64,000 nucleotides of DNA, from assembly GCA_914767715.1 (NCBI GenBank), contig OU612065.1:806001-870000 (forward strand), read 5' to 3'. This document shows positions 25,101 to 37,900 of the stretch, one piece after another. The notes below the pieces were generated by a model. The model was given only the letters and a program-made list of their open reading frames with translations. It did not search any database and was not told the DNA's origin. Numbering within the stretch: the first letter of the stretch is position 1; each line of letters opens with the position of its first letter. Origin of the DNA: Membranipora membranacea (taxonomy: Eukaryota > Bryozoa > Gymnolaemata > Cheilostomatida > Membraniporidae). Position numbers and translations under genes: made by a program.

Positions 25101-27417
25101 TTTTAATTTACTTTATTACGTAGTTGAATCAACTGCCTGGCTGAGGATGCTCATTGAGAATATATGCGAAAACCTTGAGCTTGTCAAACTTTGATTATTA
25201 TCTATCACTGTAGCTGAGAATTGATGTCAACAATTATCTGGGCAATCTGATACAGATCGCCCATATGGAGAAGGAGAAATACAACAACCTGTTAACTAAA
25301 GGAGAAGATAAACTTGAGTGGACATACGCTGTACGTTCTCATAGTCTGCTTACTAAAATCTGTCATAAAAAATCTTAAAACTTAATCCTAAAAGAAAAAG
25401 ATAATCAAGGCTTAATTTTACAATACGCGTTGAACCTGATACCACAAATAATCTCAATAATGTAACATCAGCCAGAGATACCATGTTATACATTCTTTAA
25501 AATATCACGGGGATATTGACCTATTTTGTTGTTGAAGGTTTATGACACAGTAGGAGGATATGACATGTGGTGGAATGAGCTGCTCATCACAGCTGGTATC
25601 TTACAATGGCCAATCTATGGTAAAAACTTTCCTAAATACTACAATTTTGGTACACTAGGAGTTACCCTCTCTCATGAGCTTACCAATGCTGTCGATGAAA
25701 TAGGTGAGCATATTTCACATTTGCTTTTCATCACATGTATGTTCAAACTCTTGGTCAAGTAAGAATAGGGTGGAGTGCAATGTTTTTTCAGACAATCAAC
25801 GATTGACAACTCTGTCTTGCCATAACCCCCAACTACAGAGAAGTGCACCACAGTCAAACCACTCTGGGAGTCATTATCACATTTTAATGCTCATTTACTG
25901 CTTATCATAGTTCTGTTCAGGCTTGAGCGTCAGTCACTGTTACATATGAGGTGACTTTATTATGATGCTATGGACAGGTGGTTATTACTTACCTAACGGT
26001 ACTTACTTTGACTGGTGGTTATTACTTACCTAACGGTACTTACTTTGACAGGTGGTTATTACCTACCTAACGGTACTTACTTTGATTGGTGGACGAAGAA
26101 CACGACACTCATGTATAACAAGAGGAGAGCTTGTCTTGAAGACCTGGATATACAAGCGGGGCCGTACAGAGATACACCCGACTCTGCACCTAGATATGTG
26201 AGTAGAAGTTATCTAAGTGAGACTTACATGTTTTCCCTCTTCCACACTCCCGTATTGTAACAGCACAGATTATGCTAAGTTATTTCTAATCGTATGTTTC
26301 ACTTTTCTCCTACAGATACAGATAGATGGAACGTATGCAGCCCGAGAATTGGCAGCAGAAATGGCCGCTATCAGAGTCGCTTATTATGTAAATATATCCT
26401 AATAATCAATGTATTTACCTAAGCACAAAAGAGACCATTTGTTATTTTACAAATATTACTTATAAATTTTTAGAATGCCTAATAATTTGTCCTTGCCATT
26501 GTCTAACAGAACAATATTCTCTCTGGTCTTACTGTTGTATATTTATTCTGCAGGCATATAATGATTGGGCGAAGGTAAACCCTGTAGAGGGGGCAGCTCC
26601 TGGTCTGAACCTGACTAACACTCAGACTATGTTCCTGTCTTATGCTCAGACTCAGTGCTTTGTAAGACGAGATCAGTACTCTATATCACGAGCTGAACGT
26701 CATGTGATGCCTGAGGACGTCAGGTAACTATGTTTCCTATTTATCATCCTAGAGAAAATAGGTCGCTTGTTACTTCTATCAGTTTGGTTAATTATTCCAA
26801 TCCAGTAATAAATCTAGTTAAAGGCTGAGGTATAATTGAACCATTTGACAAAACTAATAAAGTCTTGCTAGTTTAGTTAGTCATAGAATCACAGTAATAA
26901 TACATCTTCAAAACAAAATGACTAGCCACTCCATCACCAACATAGCCTGTCTTGACAAGCTTTGTTGTGGGGGTTCCAAGCAGGATATCACCAACCATAC
27001 AATATACTGCCATACAAAATAAAATAAAATAATTATGCTATAATCACATATTATCATCACTACTGTATTTTATATCATTAGAGAAACAAAAACATATTGT
27101 GTAACAGATTGGTGTATCGAGATAAGATACACCGCATGCATTCAGATTTAATATAGGTAATGGAGCTTCCTATAGACCATTTTCATTTGTTGCATTAATG
27201 TGTTGATTGTTACATAAATAAAAGCTGAGATAATTTATATCAGGAAGGATGTTGTAATTTAAAAGGCACACCAGTATCTCAATTTTTCTTAATTTAATGC
27301 TGCGGATTATATTGTAGATTGAATGAGGCGTTTGCCCATACTCCCGAGTTTGTCAGTGCCTTCCAGTGTAAGCCTCACTCTAAGATGGTTGCTGAGAAAA
27401 TGTGTGAAGTCTTCTAG
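22163..27417 (+). CDS. M13 neprilysin/ECE-like protein, predicted inactive (HELTN in place of HExxH)
   Basis: Thirteen in-phase exons: 22163–22843, 22959–23024, 23199–23345, 23614–23700, 24139–24272, 24446–24668, 24846–25022, 25214–25330, 25538–25703, 26052–26197, 26316–26387, 26554–26723, 27318–27417; 761 aa, close to neprilysin (about 750). Short cytosolic N-terminus, one membrane segment (around LGFTIVAAVGLCLLIVSASL), then an ectodomain with DPCENFYAYACSS. M13 enzymes cut small peptides at the cell surface using zinc held by HExxH and a glutamate in GENIAD. Here the motif reads LSHELTNAVDEIG, so the second zinc histidine is Asn; the third-ligand region reads RELAAE, keeping a Glu. The NAFY substrate motif before AGILQ is replaced by DMWW. 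The end KMCEVF resembles the family CxxW. The frame is intact, so I infer a conserved pseudoenzyme rather than decay. Confidence 0.92.
23707..23986. repeat. 16-bp minisatellite, 17 full copies, beside a splice donor
   Basis: Seventeen uniform copies of CAACAGACCGTCTATA (23707–23978) plus an 8-bp partial copy. The array begins only seven bases after the donor at 23700/23701. Because 16 is not a multiple of three, the open frames through it are a by-product; the array is intronic in the M13 gene. Confidence 0.97.
25977..26087 (+). repeat. Three 37-bp copies across the 3' splice site of M13 exon 10
   Basis: A 37-bp unit beginning GGTGGTTATTAC and containing CCTAACGGTACTTAC starts at 25977, 26014 and 26051. 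Copy 3 holds the true acceptor (GACAG|GTGG) and the exon start coding GYYLPNGTYFDWW. Copy 1 also has ACAG before it, whereas copy 2 has ACTG. Splicing to copy 1 would meet a TAA within about 18 codons. Confidence 0.93.
26943..26987. mobile_element. Short fold-back MITE relic, TAGCCTGTCTTGACAAG family
   Basis: Begins TAGCCTGTCTTGACAAG and ends AAGCAGGATA, a diverged version of the inverted end. Flanks TCACCAACA (26934–26942) and TCACCAACC (26988–26996) look like a 9-bp target duplication with one change. It lies in the M13 intron before the last exon. Confidence 0.55.
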
Positions 27418-28973
27418 TCTGGTGGAATCCACTAGACTCAATCAGCATAATTCTGGTGCTATCTTATCTTATCAGCACAGTTACTTCTTATCATAACCTG
27501 ACTAAATGCACAAGAATTTGTAACAATATATGAGACTATAACTTTTCTTCTCGATAATGATATTTTCAACAACCACTTTTTTCTAAATTCGTTCAGCTTT
27601 TATATGTGTCTGATGTGATTATATAGAATAAATATTGACACTAAAAACAGTGAGTTATTCGTTATGGTTAACAATAAGTTTGCTTTCACTATCCAGATAT
27701 ACGGATCAGTGGCCCTCGTTCACATGCACATATCACGCTATAATCTTTAACTTCATGTAAAGAAAAAACATAACAACAATTGCATGGCAGAAACTAAATT
27801 TATATTGGACTATATTGATATGATTCTTTTAATTTGGTCATCAAGAGGTACGCAACTACATGAACGAGTAATCTCAATTGGCAGTCGATAGAAGGAGCAA
27901 CTCATGCGCTGTCAAGCTGTATAAAAAACTTGATATAGGTGCTCATTATCCAATGTAAGCAACTCCACTGACCAGATTATTGCCAGGTGACCACTATTTC
28001 ATATTCACGCAAGTATATCCTGATGAGTGATCCATTAATCAAAGTTATAACAAATATAATTTAACCAACAACGAGTCAATTCAAGTCAATAAAAACCTGT
28101 ACATTCTGACATGTTTTTTTAAGATTTTTGATGTTTTGAAACCATATCTTTCTTTTTTCATCACTTTCCCTTTGCCGCTTTTTTTATACTTCATTAGCAT
28201 AACTAAAAACATAACATAAGGAAAATTATTACCATTGCGATCAGCCGGAAAAGCTTTGCCAGAAACAGCTGTCAAACCCTATCCACCCAATTTTGTAAAG
28301 GAAGTTTTTGCATATGCTGCCACTGGAAGACTAAATTCTCTGCCCCGGTAGCCTTCTCTCCCAAGTCCCAGAGTAAAAACCGATCCAAATCTTATTCTTA
28401 CACTTGGGATTATTTCATAGCTTAAATGTTGAGTGAATTACACTGTACTAATTGCAGTTATGATGGTATCCAGTGTTGTTTATAACAGCCTATAGTTAAT
28501 TTATGTTTCGTTTTATTAAATAACAATCACAACACTTGGCTTAAAGGAGATTAAAAGAGCAATTATGTGGGATACTAAAAAACTTTTGTTTCATATCAGC
28601 CAAATGAACTTCCTCAAGGGAGAGGGAGTTCATTGATGAGACAATGATCCGTCTCAAAATCACAATATAGATATAGAATATTGGTTGTCTATTACTGAAA
28701 ACTGAAGCTTATAGAACATTGAACAAGAAGAAAGCCGTCCACGTGAACCCAAGTGAAGGACAGGTGTGGGAGAGTACTTCAACACCTGTGAGCTTTATTC
28801 TAATATGTCACCATAATGATTGTAAAAGAATAATGAAACGCTATAGGATCTATGCAGAAGGATAATAAGCTTACATAAGCCAGTGCTATCACTCTCATCA
28901 TGGTAAGATATGAAGTGAAGTATTCTCAATAATCTTCTCACTATTATATAGGGTTAAGAAATCACAAGCAGTA
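27418..28973. other. Convergent intergenic region between M13 and CYLD
   Basis: Contains both 3' UTRs. An AATAAA at 27627–27632, 210 bp after the M13 stop, is a fitting polyadenylation signal. A stretch near 28595–28645 resembles, in inverted orientation, sequence near 54255–54300, so it may be an old dispersed repeat. No gene is seen. Confidence 0.6.
27627..27632 (+). terminator. Candidate polyadenylation signal of the M13 gene
   Basis: AATAAA in the sense orientation about 210 bp after the M13 stop codon. Assigned by position and consensus only. Confidence 0.5.
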
Positions 28974-31900
28974 TCAGACAGCAGTACCATGTCTGTTATC
29001 AGCATGAGCCATCCTAGGCTCAGGAGTCGGGCGAACTTTGCGCTCAGTCTGAGAACTGTATTTGTTGTACTGCACTAAATCAGGATTGACATAGATACAT
29101 ATATATCCATCCTTAACTAGTCTCCTAACCAGAGGGTCTGCACCTGCCAAGTCTTCTCTACAATCCCTTAGCTTTCGCCTGAAGTTTGGTATGTCTTTCA
29201 CCTCCGGAATGTTCGTTGTTTCTACAGTGAGTATTTATAACTTATGATAGGCATGGAATCACCTAGGAGCAGACAGTATAATTGAGAATGATTTGCTGAG
29301 AACATTGAAATATAAGCTGCTCAACTGCCAAGTCAGAGGACGTTGGTTGTGAATGATGCTAATAGCAGCTTTCGCTAGAACGATACTTAAAATCTACCCA
29401 AAGAAATGTTATAGTCAGGCAGTTACTTATGATAAAGCTATGTCATCATAACACTTCATAATGCAGAAAATGAGAGTTACCTTCACTAATGGAGTCCCTT
29501 TTTCCACATCAATAATTCATGCCAAGTAGAGCATTGTATTTTTCTACCATGCAAATTTGACATAACTTTATCATAAGGAACTGCCCAACAATAACATGCA
29601 ATGGTCTTTGGGTAGTCTGTAAAGAGGGTTTTATTTTGGATTTTGACTAAGGAGTTTTTGTAGAGTCATGTTCTGTTTGACCTGCCATGAAATGTTTTGA
29701 GACTTTGTTAGGCGATACATACCTTCTCTATCTGACATGCTGTCAAAGAACTGCCAGGTGGCGTCTCTCCTGTCACTAGTAGCTACATATGTAACATAGT
29801 GGGAGGTCTCTATACTCAACACTGCTGCCAGTTTTAGCTCACATTTAGGCTCAGGCATTATATCCTTAGCCTCAGATACCATACTTGTAGTCATGTCTGT
29901 AGTGGCTGTAAAGTTTCTTGGTTTGTGGCTGGCTCTATCGTGCTTCTTATGGTACTAAAACAATGTGCGCAAATAGTATATTAATTAAACCTTCCACAAT
30001 AATACCAAACTTTCTCCTATTCATCCCTATTCTTTCTATTTGGCGAAATGGCCATCTTATTCATGTTCCATACACTGTGTTTCCATGAGTATTTTGAGCT
30101 CATAATGAGTTGTCACCGCATAGCTCGCCCTGGAAACTGCATCTGTTCCCATAAGCTGAGATGAAGCTGAAACTTCAAATACATCTGCCGTCGTCGGGAA
30201 TCGTTCTTGGATCTCCTGATCTGCAGATTTTGATGCTAACGGGCTCGCCGTAGTTGGAGAACCTGAGCGCGAGCTTGTCTCTGTCATCGTGCAAATCAGG
30301 ATTATGCTTTACGGTTTCTCTATACCCAGACGCGCAATAATAATAATAAAAATATGCCCAAAAATCAATGAACAACAAAGAGTAGAAATCTTTACCTGTC
30401 CCACATGGTTATCACAGAATAAGGCAGCATCCATCTGATTCTCTCCTGCAGCCTTATAACACTCATAACATTCATATGTGGCTTCAACTCCGCATATGAT
30501 ACAGTACTGCCTAGCTGTAATTATTAACATTATAACCCTTAGTGAGGAATTAAATTAGATGATCAGTATAATTTTAAAGTGGCATACAACCCTGGTACTA
30601 GCCCTGTTCACACGGCCACGAGTTTTGGTTTTTTTGGTTTTGTACCTACAAAACCAAAAAAACCAAAACCCGTTGCCGTGTGAACAGGGCTACCCTGGTA
30701 CCACTAGATATAAATCCACTTGCAATTTGCCTTCACAGATTGGCAACATACTCAACAATGAAAATCCTGGGTATAAGCGCTGGTTTTGCACCACAGGGCA
30801 GTCAGCAGCCCCTAAACCCCAATGGCTGCAAAAACTGAATTAAATTGGGAAGCTATGTTTTGTTTATAATCTCATAGAAAAGCGTAATTTTTTTTTATTG
30901 AAGGTGAAAACATAGTTTTTATAGAAGATTTTTCAATTGACATGACTGTTTATGTATTTAGATTAAAACAAACAAAATATAACTTAAAAGACCTTAAGTG
31001 AGGTATCTAACCCATCATCTGATTTCTTGGTAATGTAAACCACATAGTCAGTATACTAGGCTTAGGTTTTACACATAGTACTCACCATTCTGCATTACAG
31101 AGGTAACATTCAGCTCCAAACTTGGAAACACTTTAGGATACATCTTATAACCTTTACCGAACCTTGGCAGGTGCATAATCAGGTACGGTGGAACCTGGGA
31201 AAAGAGAGGCAAACTGAACAAACCAAACACCTATGTGGAGCTCTCCCATAATGGCCATATAACAATCACTGGCAGCACACTTAACACCAGAAATACATGA
31301 CAGTCCGCGGGAAAATGTACTTTTTCACTAGACCTAAAGCTCAAAGTAATATATAGTACTGTAGAGTTCTTAATCTCTCTCACCTCTAGAGACATGCAGG
31401 ATCAACCCTAAAACAAACCATGATCTATTATTTCGCGGCAGATATGTAGGAAATGGCTGTACGATTATTTGTAAATATCCAAATCCCTCATTCCTTGGAC
31501 ACCACCTTAATGTACACAAAAATGTACCATGACAGGCTACAAAGGTGAAATTTAGTTTAACATAAAACTAAAAGATGCAGGATCTTCTTTTGGTAAGCAG
31601 TTCTAGTCAGAAAACCTAAAGTTGAGTGAGCGTACAGCAGTGTCACTGAAGCCTATGAAATCTTGGCTGCTAAGGTCAGACAACGCACAGGTGAGTGGGT
31701 GGGTGGATATGAAGTTGGAATGGTTCAATCAAATCTCTCACCTTAGAGAACCTGAATCTCTCCTGGAGACAAGTTCTTTCTAAAAGCTCCTGGACTGTTG
31801 GGAAGTTCATACTATCCTCCTTTTCTGCCAGAATGTGGAACAGGTGTGACTGCTGTCCATTACTGGAAAAAAAGAACATTTCTTTTAAACTTTCCACCAG

Positions 31901-34900
31901 AAATCTTATATTCATTGCATATTATAATGCTACTCAATAAATTCTGATGTCAAGATTCCTTTGCAGAGTCAAAATTTAGATTTCCATTCCTTTTATATAG
32001 ATCTTATGACAGTCTGAGAACCTGAAAAAGACATTTGACTTCTGGAAAGTCTGTGATATTTCAACTAAACCATACTACTAATTGTCACTTTCTCTGCAGC
32101 CACATTATCTCATGGCTATTAATGTCTTTGGTTATTCAAGGATGCGGATTCTAGCTTAATTCCCATTATTGATGTCAAGGAATGTTATCCACAAAGTTGG
32201 AGCATTTATACGGATCACAAATTCTTGTTAAAAGCCGTCATCTTCAGCAAAAAAACAAAATGACCCATCCAGTCCATAGCCATAAGCCAAAAATTCTCTC
32301 GAGGGTTAAGAACATTTTTCCTTCAGTACTCCAAAAAGTACTCAAAACATGTACACCCTGTTATGAGTCTCTTTTTTTCAAAGCTCTTAAAAGAGAGACC
32401 TCCAAAATTTTTTGACTTACCAAATAAGAATATGAAATTGATTTGTGAAAAATATTGAATCGGTGGCTGTAAATATCGTGGATGATATTACTGCAGTTTT
32501 CCAAGAGAGATCAAACTTCAATTAATATGAATGAAACAAACAGAATTTTTTTTATAACTTAAGAATGCACTTTTTCTTAAGCAATTTGGCAAGGTTCAGT
32601 TGTTTTAATAAGGCAGTACTTCGTTAAACTTTGTAATTTTACTAACTTAACTTAGCCTGGCCAGCGAGGCATATATTTTGTAGTTATCTTAACACTGCTC
32701 AGGCATTATCATTTACCACGGCGCCTTATAGCAAGTTATGATAATTTCTATAATCTCGTCTATTCGCGAGGTATCTTTGTTCCTATTTTCAAACTATCTG
32801 AAAGACTGTAGATGTTTTTGCATCGATCATGGGAGGAAGATGGATAAATTTCTTTAGCCAACAACAAAAAGTTATGTAGTTATTCTACAGGCTGGGAAAT
32901 AATCAGAACAGTTAGAGACCTACCTCAGTTCAATAGGAGCTGGAGTAGCAAATATGTCAACTAGCAGAAGGTTCAGAAACTCCTCGGGGTCTTTTTCATC
33001 ACAAGTAAGACCCTTCACAAGTCCCATAGAGTCTAATAACTTTCTCAGTTCATGCATTCCGTCATGTAATGTCAGTCCGTTCCTAATAATAAAGTGAAGA
33101 TATGTATATTTATATGTAAACAATATAAAACAGAACTGTAAGAAGTTGCGATTGCTGTTGAAGCGCCAATCAATCATTGCGATTATATAATTTTATAACA
33201 GTTTAAGACTACCAAAAGATCAAAGCACTATTATAGTCAGGAAGCCAGTTCTGAATATCCTAAAGCTTATTTTTGGGGTTGAGAAAACAACCGTTATAGC
33301 TTGGGATTGTATCCTTACCTGCGAAGTCGATTGACTATTGTATCTTTGAGGACATGTTGAATCTCTGTCCTTAGCTTCACATATTTGGCTGTTTCTTCGT
33401 TAGTAGACCTGCCGTCACCGCGCAGCTTAGCAGAGAACTGGCTAGAGAACAGAACTTCATCGAAGACAGTTATGTAGGAGAACATAGCGAAGATACTGGC
33501 GTCCATGTAACAGGAGTTCTGGTCTCCTTGCACTCCCTTCCATACACCTCTATATTGCTCTCTGTGTGAGGGAGGAGCAACAAATCCGGGTATTGTATCC
33601 TCAAATCTATGAGCCGTCTTCATAGTAAGAGGAAAGTCAGCTCTTCTGAACTGTTTAGGTGGCACTACCTCTGTGATCCATGTGCTGTCTTCTTGTTGTT
33701 CTGGAGCCACCCAGTAGAATATATCAACCATTTGACAATGTGGACAAGTACCTGTAATGAATAAAAGAGTAAAAAAATGTGAAACTATCGGCTCTGCAAA
33801 AGTCTTAAAACCCAAAGTTGACAGTTATATCTCTTGTAATGACAAGCGACCTTTCAGTGTATTAGTCATAGACAAATGTCTATGGTATTAGTACTTACAA
33901 TTCAAATGATGATCAGGTTCTCTGAATTCAGGCTCTTCTTTGTGCGTTTGAGAATGAAAAATGTCTCTTTGGCTGCGAGCTGCGAGAGGTTCTTGTGAAT
34001 CATTACCGGCTCTTGACTTCATCACTAAATGGGTACTTTCATCAGAAGGTAGAGAAGTTCCTACACGAGCAAGCGGTGCAATATTTTCTGCAGACATTAT
34101 GTCTATATTTCCATGTTTTGCCATATCTATATGATCAGCCGAGGGCTTACTACTGTGGGGCTCGATAAGTGATGCAGTTTGTGTTCTAAAACTTTCTGTG
34201 CTTTCGTATTCTACATGCCTGGATGCAGTAGTTCTCGGGGCGGGATGGGGTTTTTTACTTTCAAACATCGAAATAGGAGTTTTGTGACTTGCATTTCGCC
34301 TGTCAGGAGTAGACGGTTCAACATGGTTGAAGTTGTGAGCATTCACCCTGACACCTTCACTGTTCACTGTTATTGTCACAGTATGACTACCAGATGAAGC
34401 TGACTTACTACTACCAGAATACTTATGAGTCATACTGCATTCAGGAGATATATCATTGTTATAATCATCAAAGATTTGATCGAGTGAGTGGTGATTGTCG
34501 TTCATGTCATCGTTAGGGCCAGCATGGCCATCATAGAGCTCATAATGTGCTGCTCCTTTATTAACAGTCTGTTGGATATTTCGGATCGAGCCAATTTCAG
34601 CCGTATCAGTATGATACTGAGAGTTCCTAAGATTAAAACCAGACAGTCCATCATTACCTATGGAGGAATGGGATTCTGGTTTGGATGCTTGAGAGGCCAG
34701 GCTCATACCCTGTCTCTCCTGCACAGGTATACGCACATTTTGTTTGGCTTGAGATTTGGTTGAGTTGATTTGTCGAGGCTTTGATTTGCTTGTACTGATG
34801 AACTCCCCTTTCTTGGTTTCTTCTGAGTCTTTGTGGGTCCCATGAGAGACGATGACATCATGTCCATTTTTATCAGTACAGAGTTGAATCGGACAAAAGT

Positions 34901-37900
34901 AGACATTATCAAGGTCAACATCTGGTATAACCACTCCTCTGATGCAGCTCCCTCGACACAGCTTTTTATCTGGTGTATACTGTGTAAATAAGAATAATAT
35001 AAAATATGTGAAAATACAGTAGTTATCACCTTACTCATTCTTGCAAAAAAAAGCAAAAAGAAAACAAATTTATACGAGATTCGACAACTTCTTGTCCCGA
35101 GGTAGGTCAACTTGCACGTGTATGTGTATATCATAATCCATTATAAGAAGATGTATTTTCTTTTGTTGCGAGGGTGAACCTGCGAATGAAATTTGTATCT
35201 TAAACTGACCAGCTAAGTAAAGCATTTACATGACGACAATTTCTTGTATCGGGAACAGAGAATTACGAGATTTCACAACCTCTCTTATAAAAAAGATCAA
35301 AATTCACTCTTCCTGAGTAAAGCTCACCAATGTAATGCCAGCATAGACTGTACCCCCAACGCTTCCCATCCACACAACGCGACCTGGGTATCCATTGCTA
35401 TGTAAAACGTCCATGTATCCAAGTCCAAAAGCCCTCCACTCCATCCTTTCATATTCCTCACATCTAGGCTCTTCATCAGCAGGCACATTTGTCATATCTA
35501 GAATTATCAATCATTGTTATTATGAGAGAAAATCCCAGACAGAAGAATAGATTGTTACCCAATTTTAGGCTGAAAAGGATAAGTAGCATGTACAGAGTTG
35601 AAAAAAGAGGACAGTTGAAATGCTGGCTGAGATTGAGCTGAAACTCATAAAGCATCACCTTCTTTTTGTCCTTGATATGGCCTCCTGCTACTAATCTCAT
35701 CGTTATTGGAGTGAGTATCCATCGGTTCTTCCAGGCTGACTCCAGTCACTCTTTTCTGCAGCACTCCATGTGGCGCATGTTCACGCTGAGTGTATGGTTT
35801 ACAGTCTGATAAATTGGTGAAAAGTATGTTTCGTCTACCAGTGTAACATACTGGAACATTATTGAGCACTCCATGTGTAAAGTCTGGTGAGGTATGATCC
35901 TGTAAAAAAAACAAAATCCATCTGCAACTTTGGTCGGTAGGTCACAACACAAGGAAATAATCAACAGCCTAATCCCTTAACATCTCTGAAAACACGTTTT
36001 TCAAGCCTGGGTAAAATATTTATTAGCAGTATAGAAATTTCTCTGTTACAAGGAATATGTTAATACATACTAGGGGCGAGTGCCGAGTTACATAACTTAG
36101 CTACACTGCAGAATACATCAACATACTGGATCTACAGTAGAATACGATTTCAAGAGTTTTGTCACATAAGGCACACTAAACTCACGAATTCCACAGCAAT
36201 GATAGGCTTTCTTCCATGGATCTCTCTCCCAATCCATTTAACTTTGCCTATTCTTCTGTTCTTATCTTGAACAATCGTTCCAAGGCTAAATCCATTAATA
36301 GAATATTGTTCAATGTTGTATACTATGTAATCTGTGTCATCTTGCTGATCACAGAATAGTGCTGTTGCTTGTGGTTGCAGCTCAACAACTTTGGTACCAG
36401 AGCTTTCGAGAAATATCTTCTCTTTATCCTGATTTCGTATCACTACAAGCAGATCAGGAAAATATGTCTTAATTTCCAAACAGGTAATAAAACTTTTAAA
36501 GACTCCAGTTACAGTCTCCCGGAAGTGCAATACAAGAAACAAGCACTTCCGGGTGACTGTGGCATCATAATTCAGAGAGTGAGAGTTACCTTCCCTTACG
36601 GGAGGCACTTTTTCCACCACCGATAATTCTTGCTAAGTAGAGCATCGAATTTTTTACCATGTTAATCTGACAAAACTTTATCATAAATATCTGCCTGGCT
36701 ATAACATGCATTGGTCTTCGGGATGTCTTCATTGGTATATAGCAATTTATTTAGTCATACCAGCACAACCTGTGCGTCATGTTTATATTAAATATCTAGA
36801 TGGTTACAGCATTGGTAACACATTAGTAAAAGTCGACCAATATGACCTTAATTCCTTCTCGTGGGATGGGATTCCATTATCAACCACCTTCCGACCTCGA
36901 AGGTTGTTGATAACAGATTGGCCAGGCAGAGTTTGAGCACTATTAACTAGGTGTGATGATTTCTGTTCAGTATACATACAGTACTATCCTAAGTGAGCTA
37001 ATGTAAAAAGTTAACATTTTGCAAAATGGATTTTTTAGATTTAAATTGTTGTATATTTTGGAGTTGGCCATCCTTGATTCACAGGACCCCCCCTCCTGAT
37101 ATGCGTGTCTGTAATGGAGCACAGTCCATGTAGACTAATGTCTAAAAACTTACTTCTAAGTCTGGTATGTGGTCCTGATTGGCTTACCAACTACATACAT
37201 ACTGAGGTGCAAAGGTCATTACCTTCCTTTCATTGCTTTACCTCTGACCAAGTGACAGTGGAGCTCAGAATATTGAAAAAACACGACTTGATACTTGATA
37301 GTTTATTGAGAGTTTTACTACGTTGAGCTAAGCAATGGCTATGGTAGTGGCCTTAATGAAGGCACTGAGAGGAAAGAAGACTGACACACTGACTGGGTTC
37401 ATATTAAAATCATTGAACATTGGAATTTGACTAATTCTCAAACATCATCTGTCAAATCTAAATTATATCACTTCTCTTCTGAAACATCATAATAGAACCT
37501 GCAAACGCAATATATACCCGTATCTGATGCTACTCCCTCCTCCTCCAGCTGTTGACCAAAATGAGTGGTGATGTCATAATGAACACACCTTTATTATCAC
37601 AAATGCTAAGATGTCCTGGGTACCAGCTAACGGGTTTGACGGAAGCCGGTTTGAAAGCCAGGGATTAAGTCCCGTGTACCAGCAACAAAAGGGGCCAGCA
37701 TGAAAATGTTGATAACTTGGCGGCCGGGCATTGATGCATTTTAAGATGAGAGGCTTAGAGACCAGATTTATAATGCATGAAGGCAAATCATGGACACAAG
37801 TATAGGGATCTACAGGGTCTGTGGGTGGGGAAAAAAAATGATGCACAGACAAAGCTGTTAGAATGCTGCTTGTTAGTGATTCGGGATCTGCATGTTGGTT

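Noticed and set aside
30057-30378. Minus-strand frames of 67–76 codons between CYLD exons
   Set aside because: CYLD exon 30514–30396 joins exon 29954–29723 in phase and completes the B-box without them. No similarity or conserved phase supports a separate gene.
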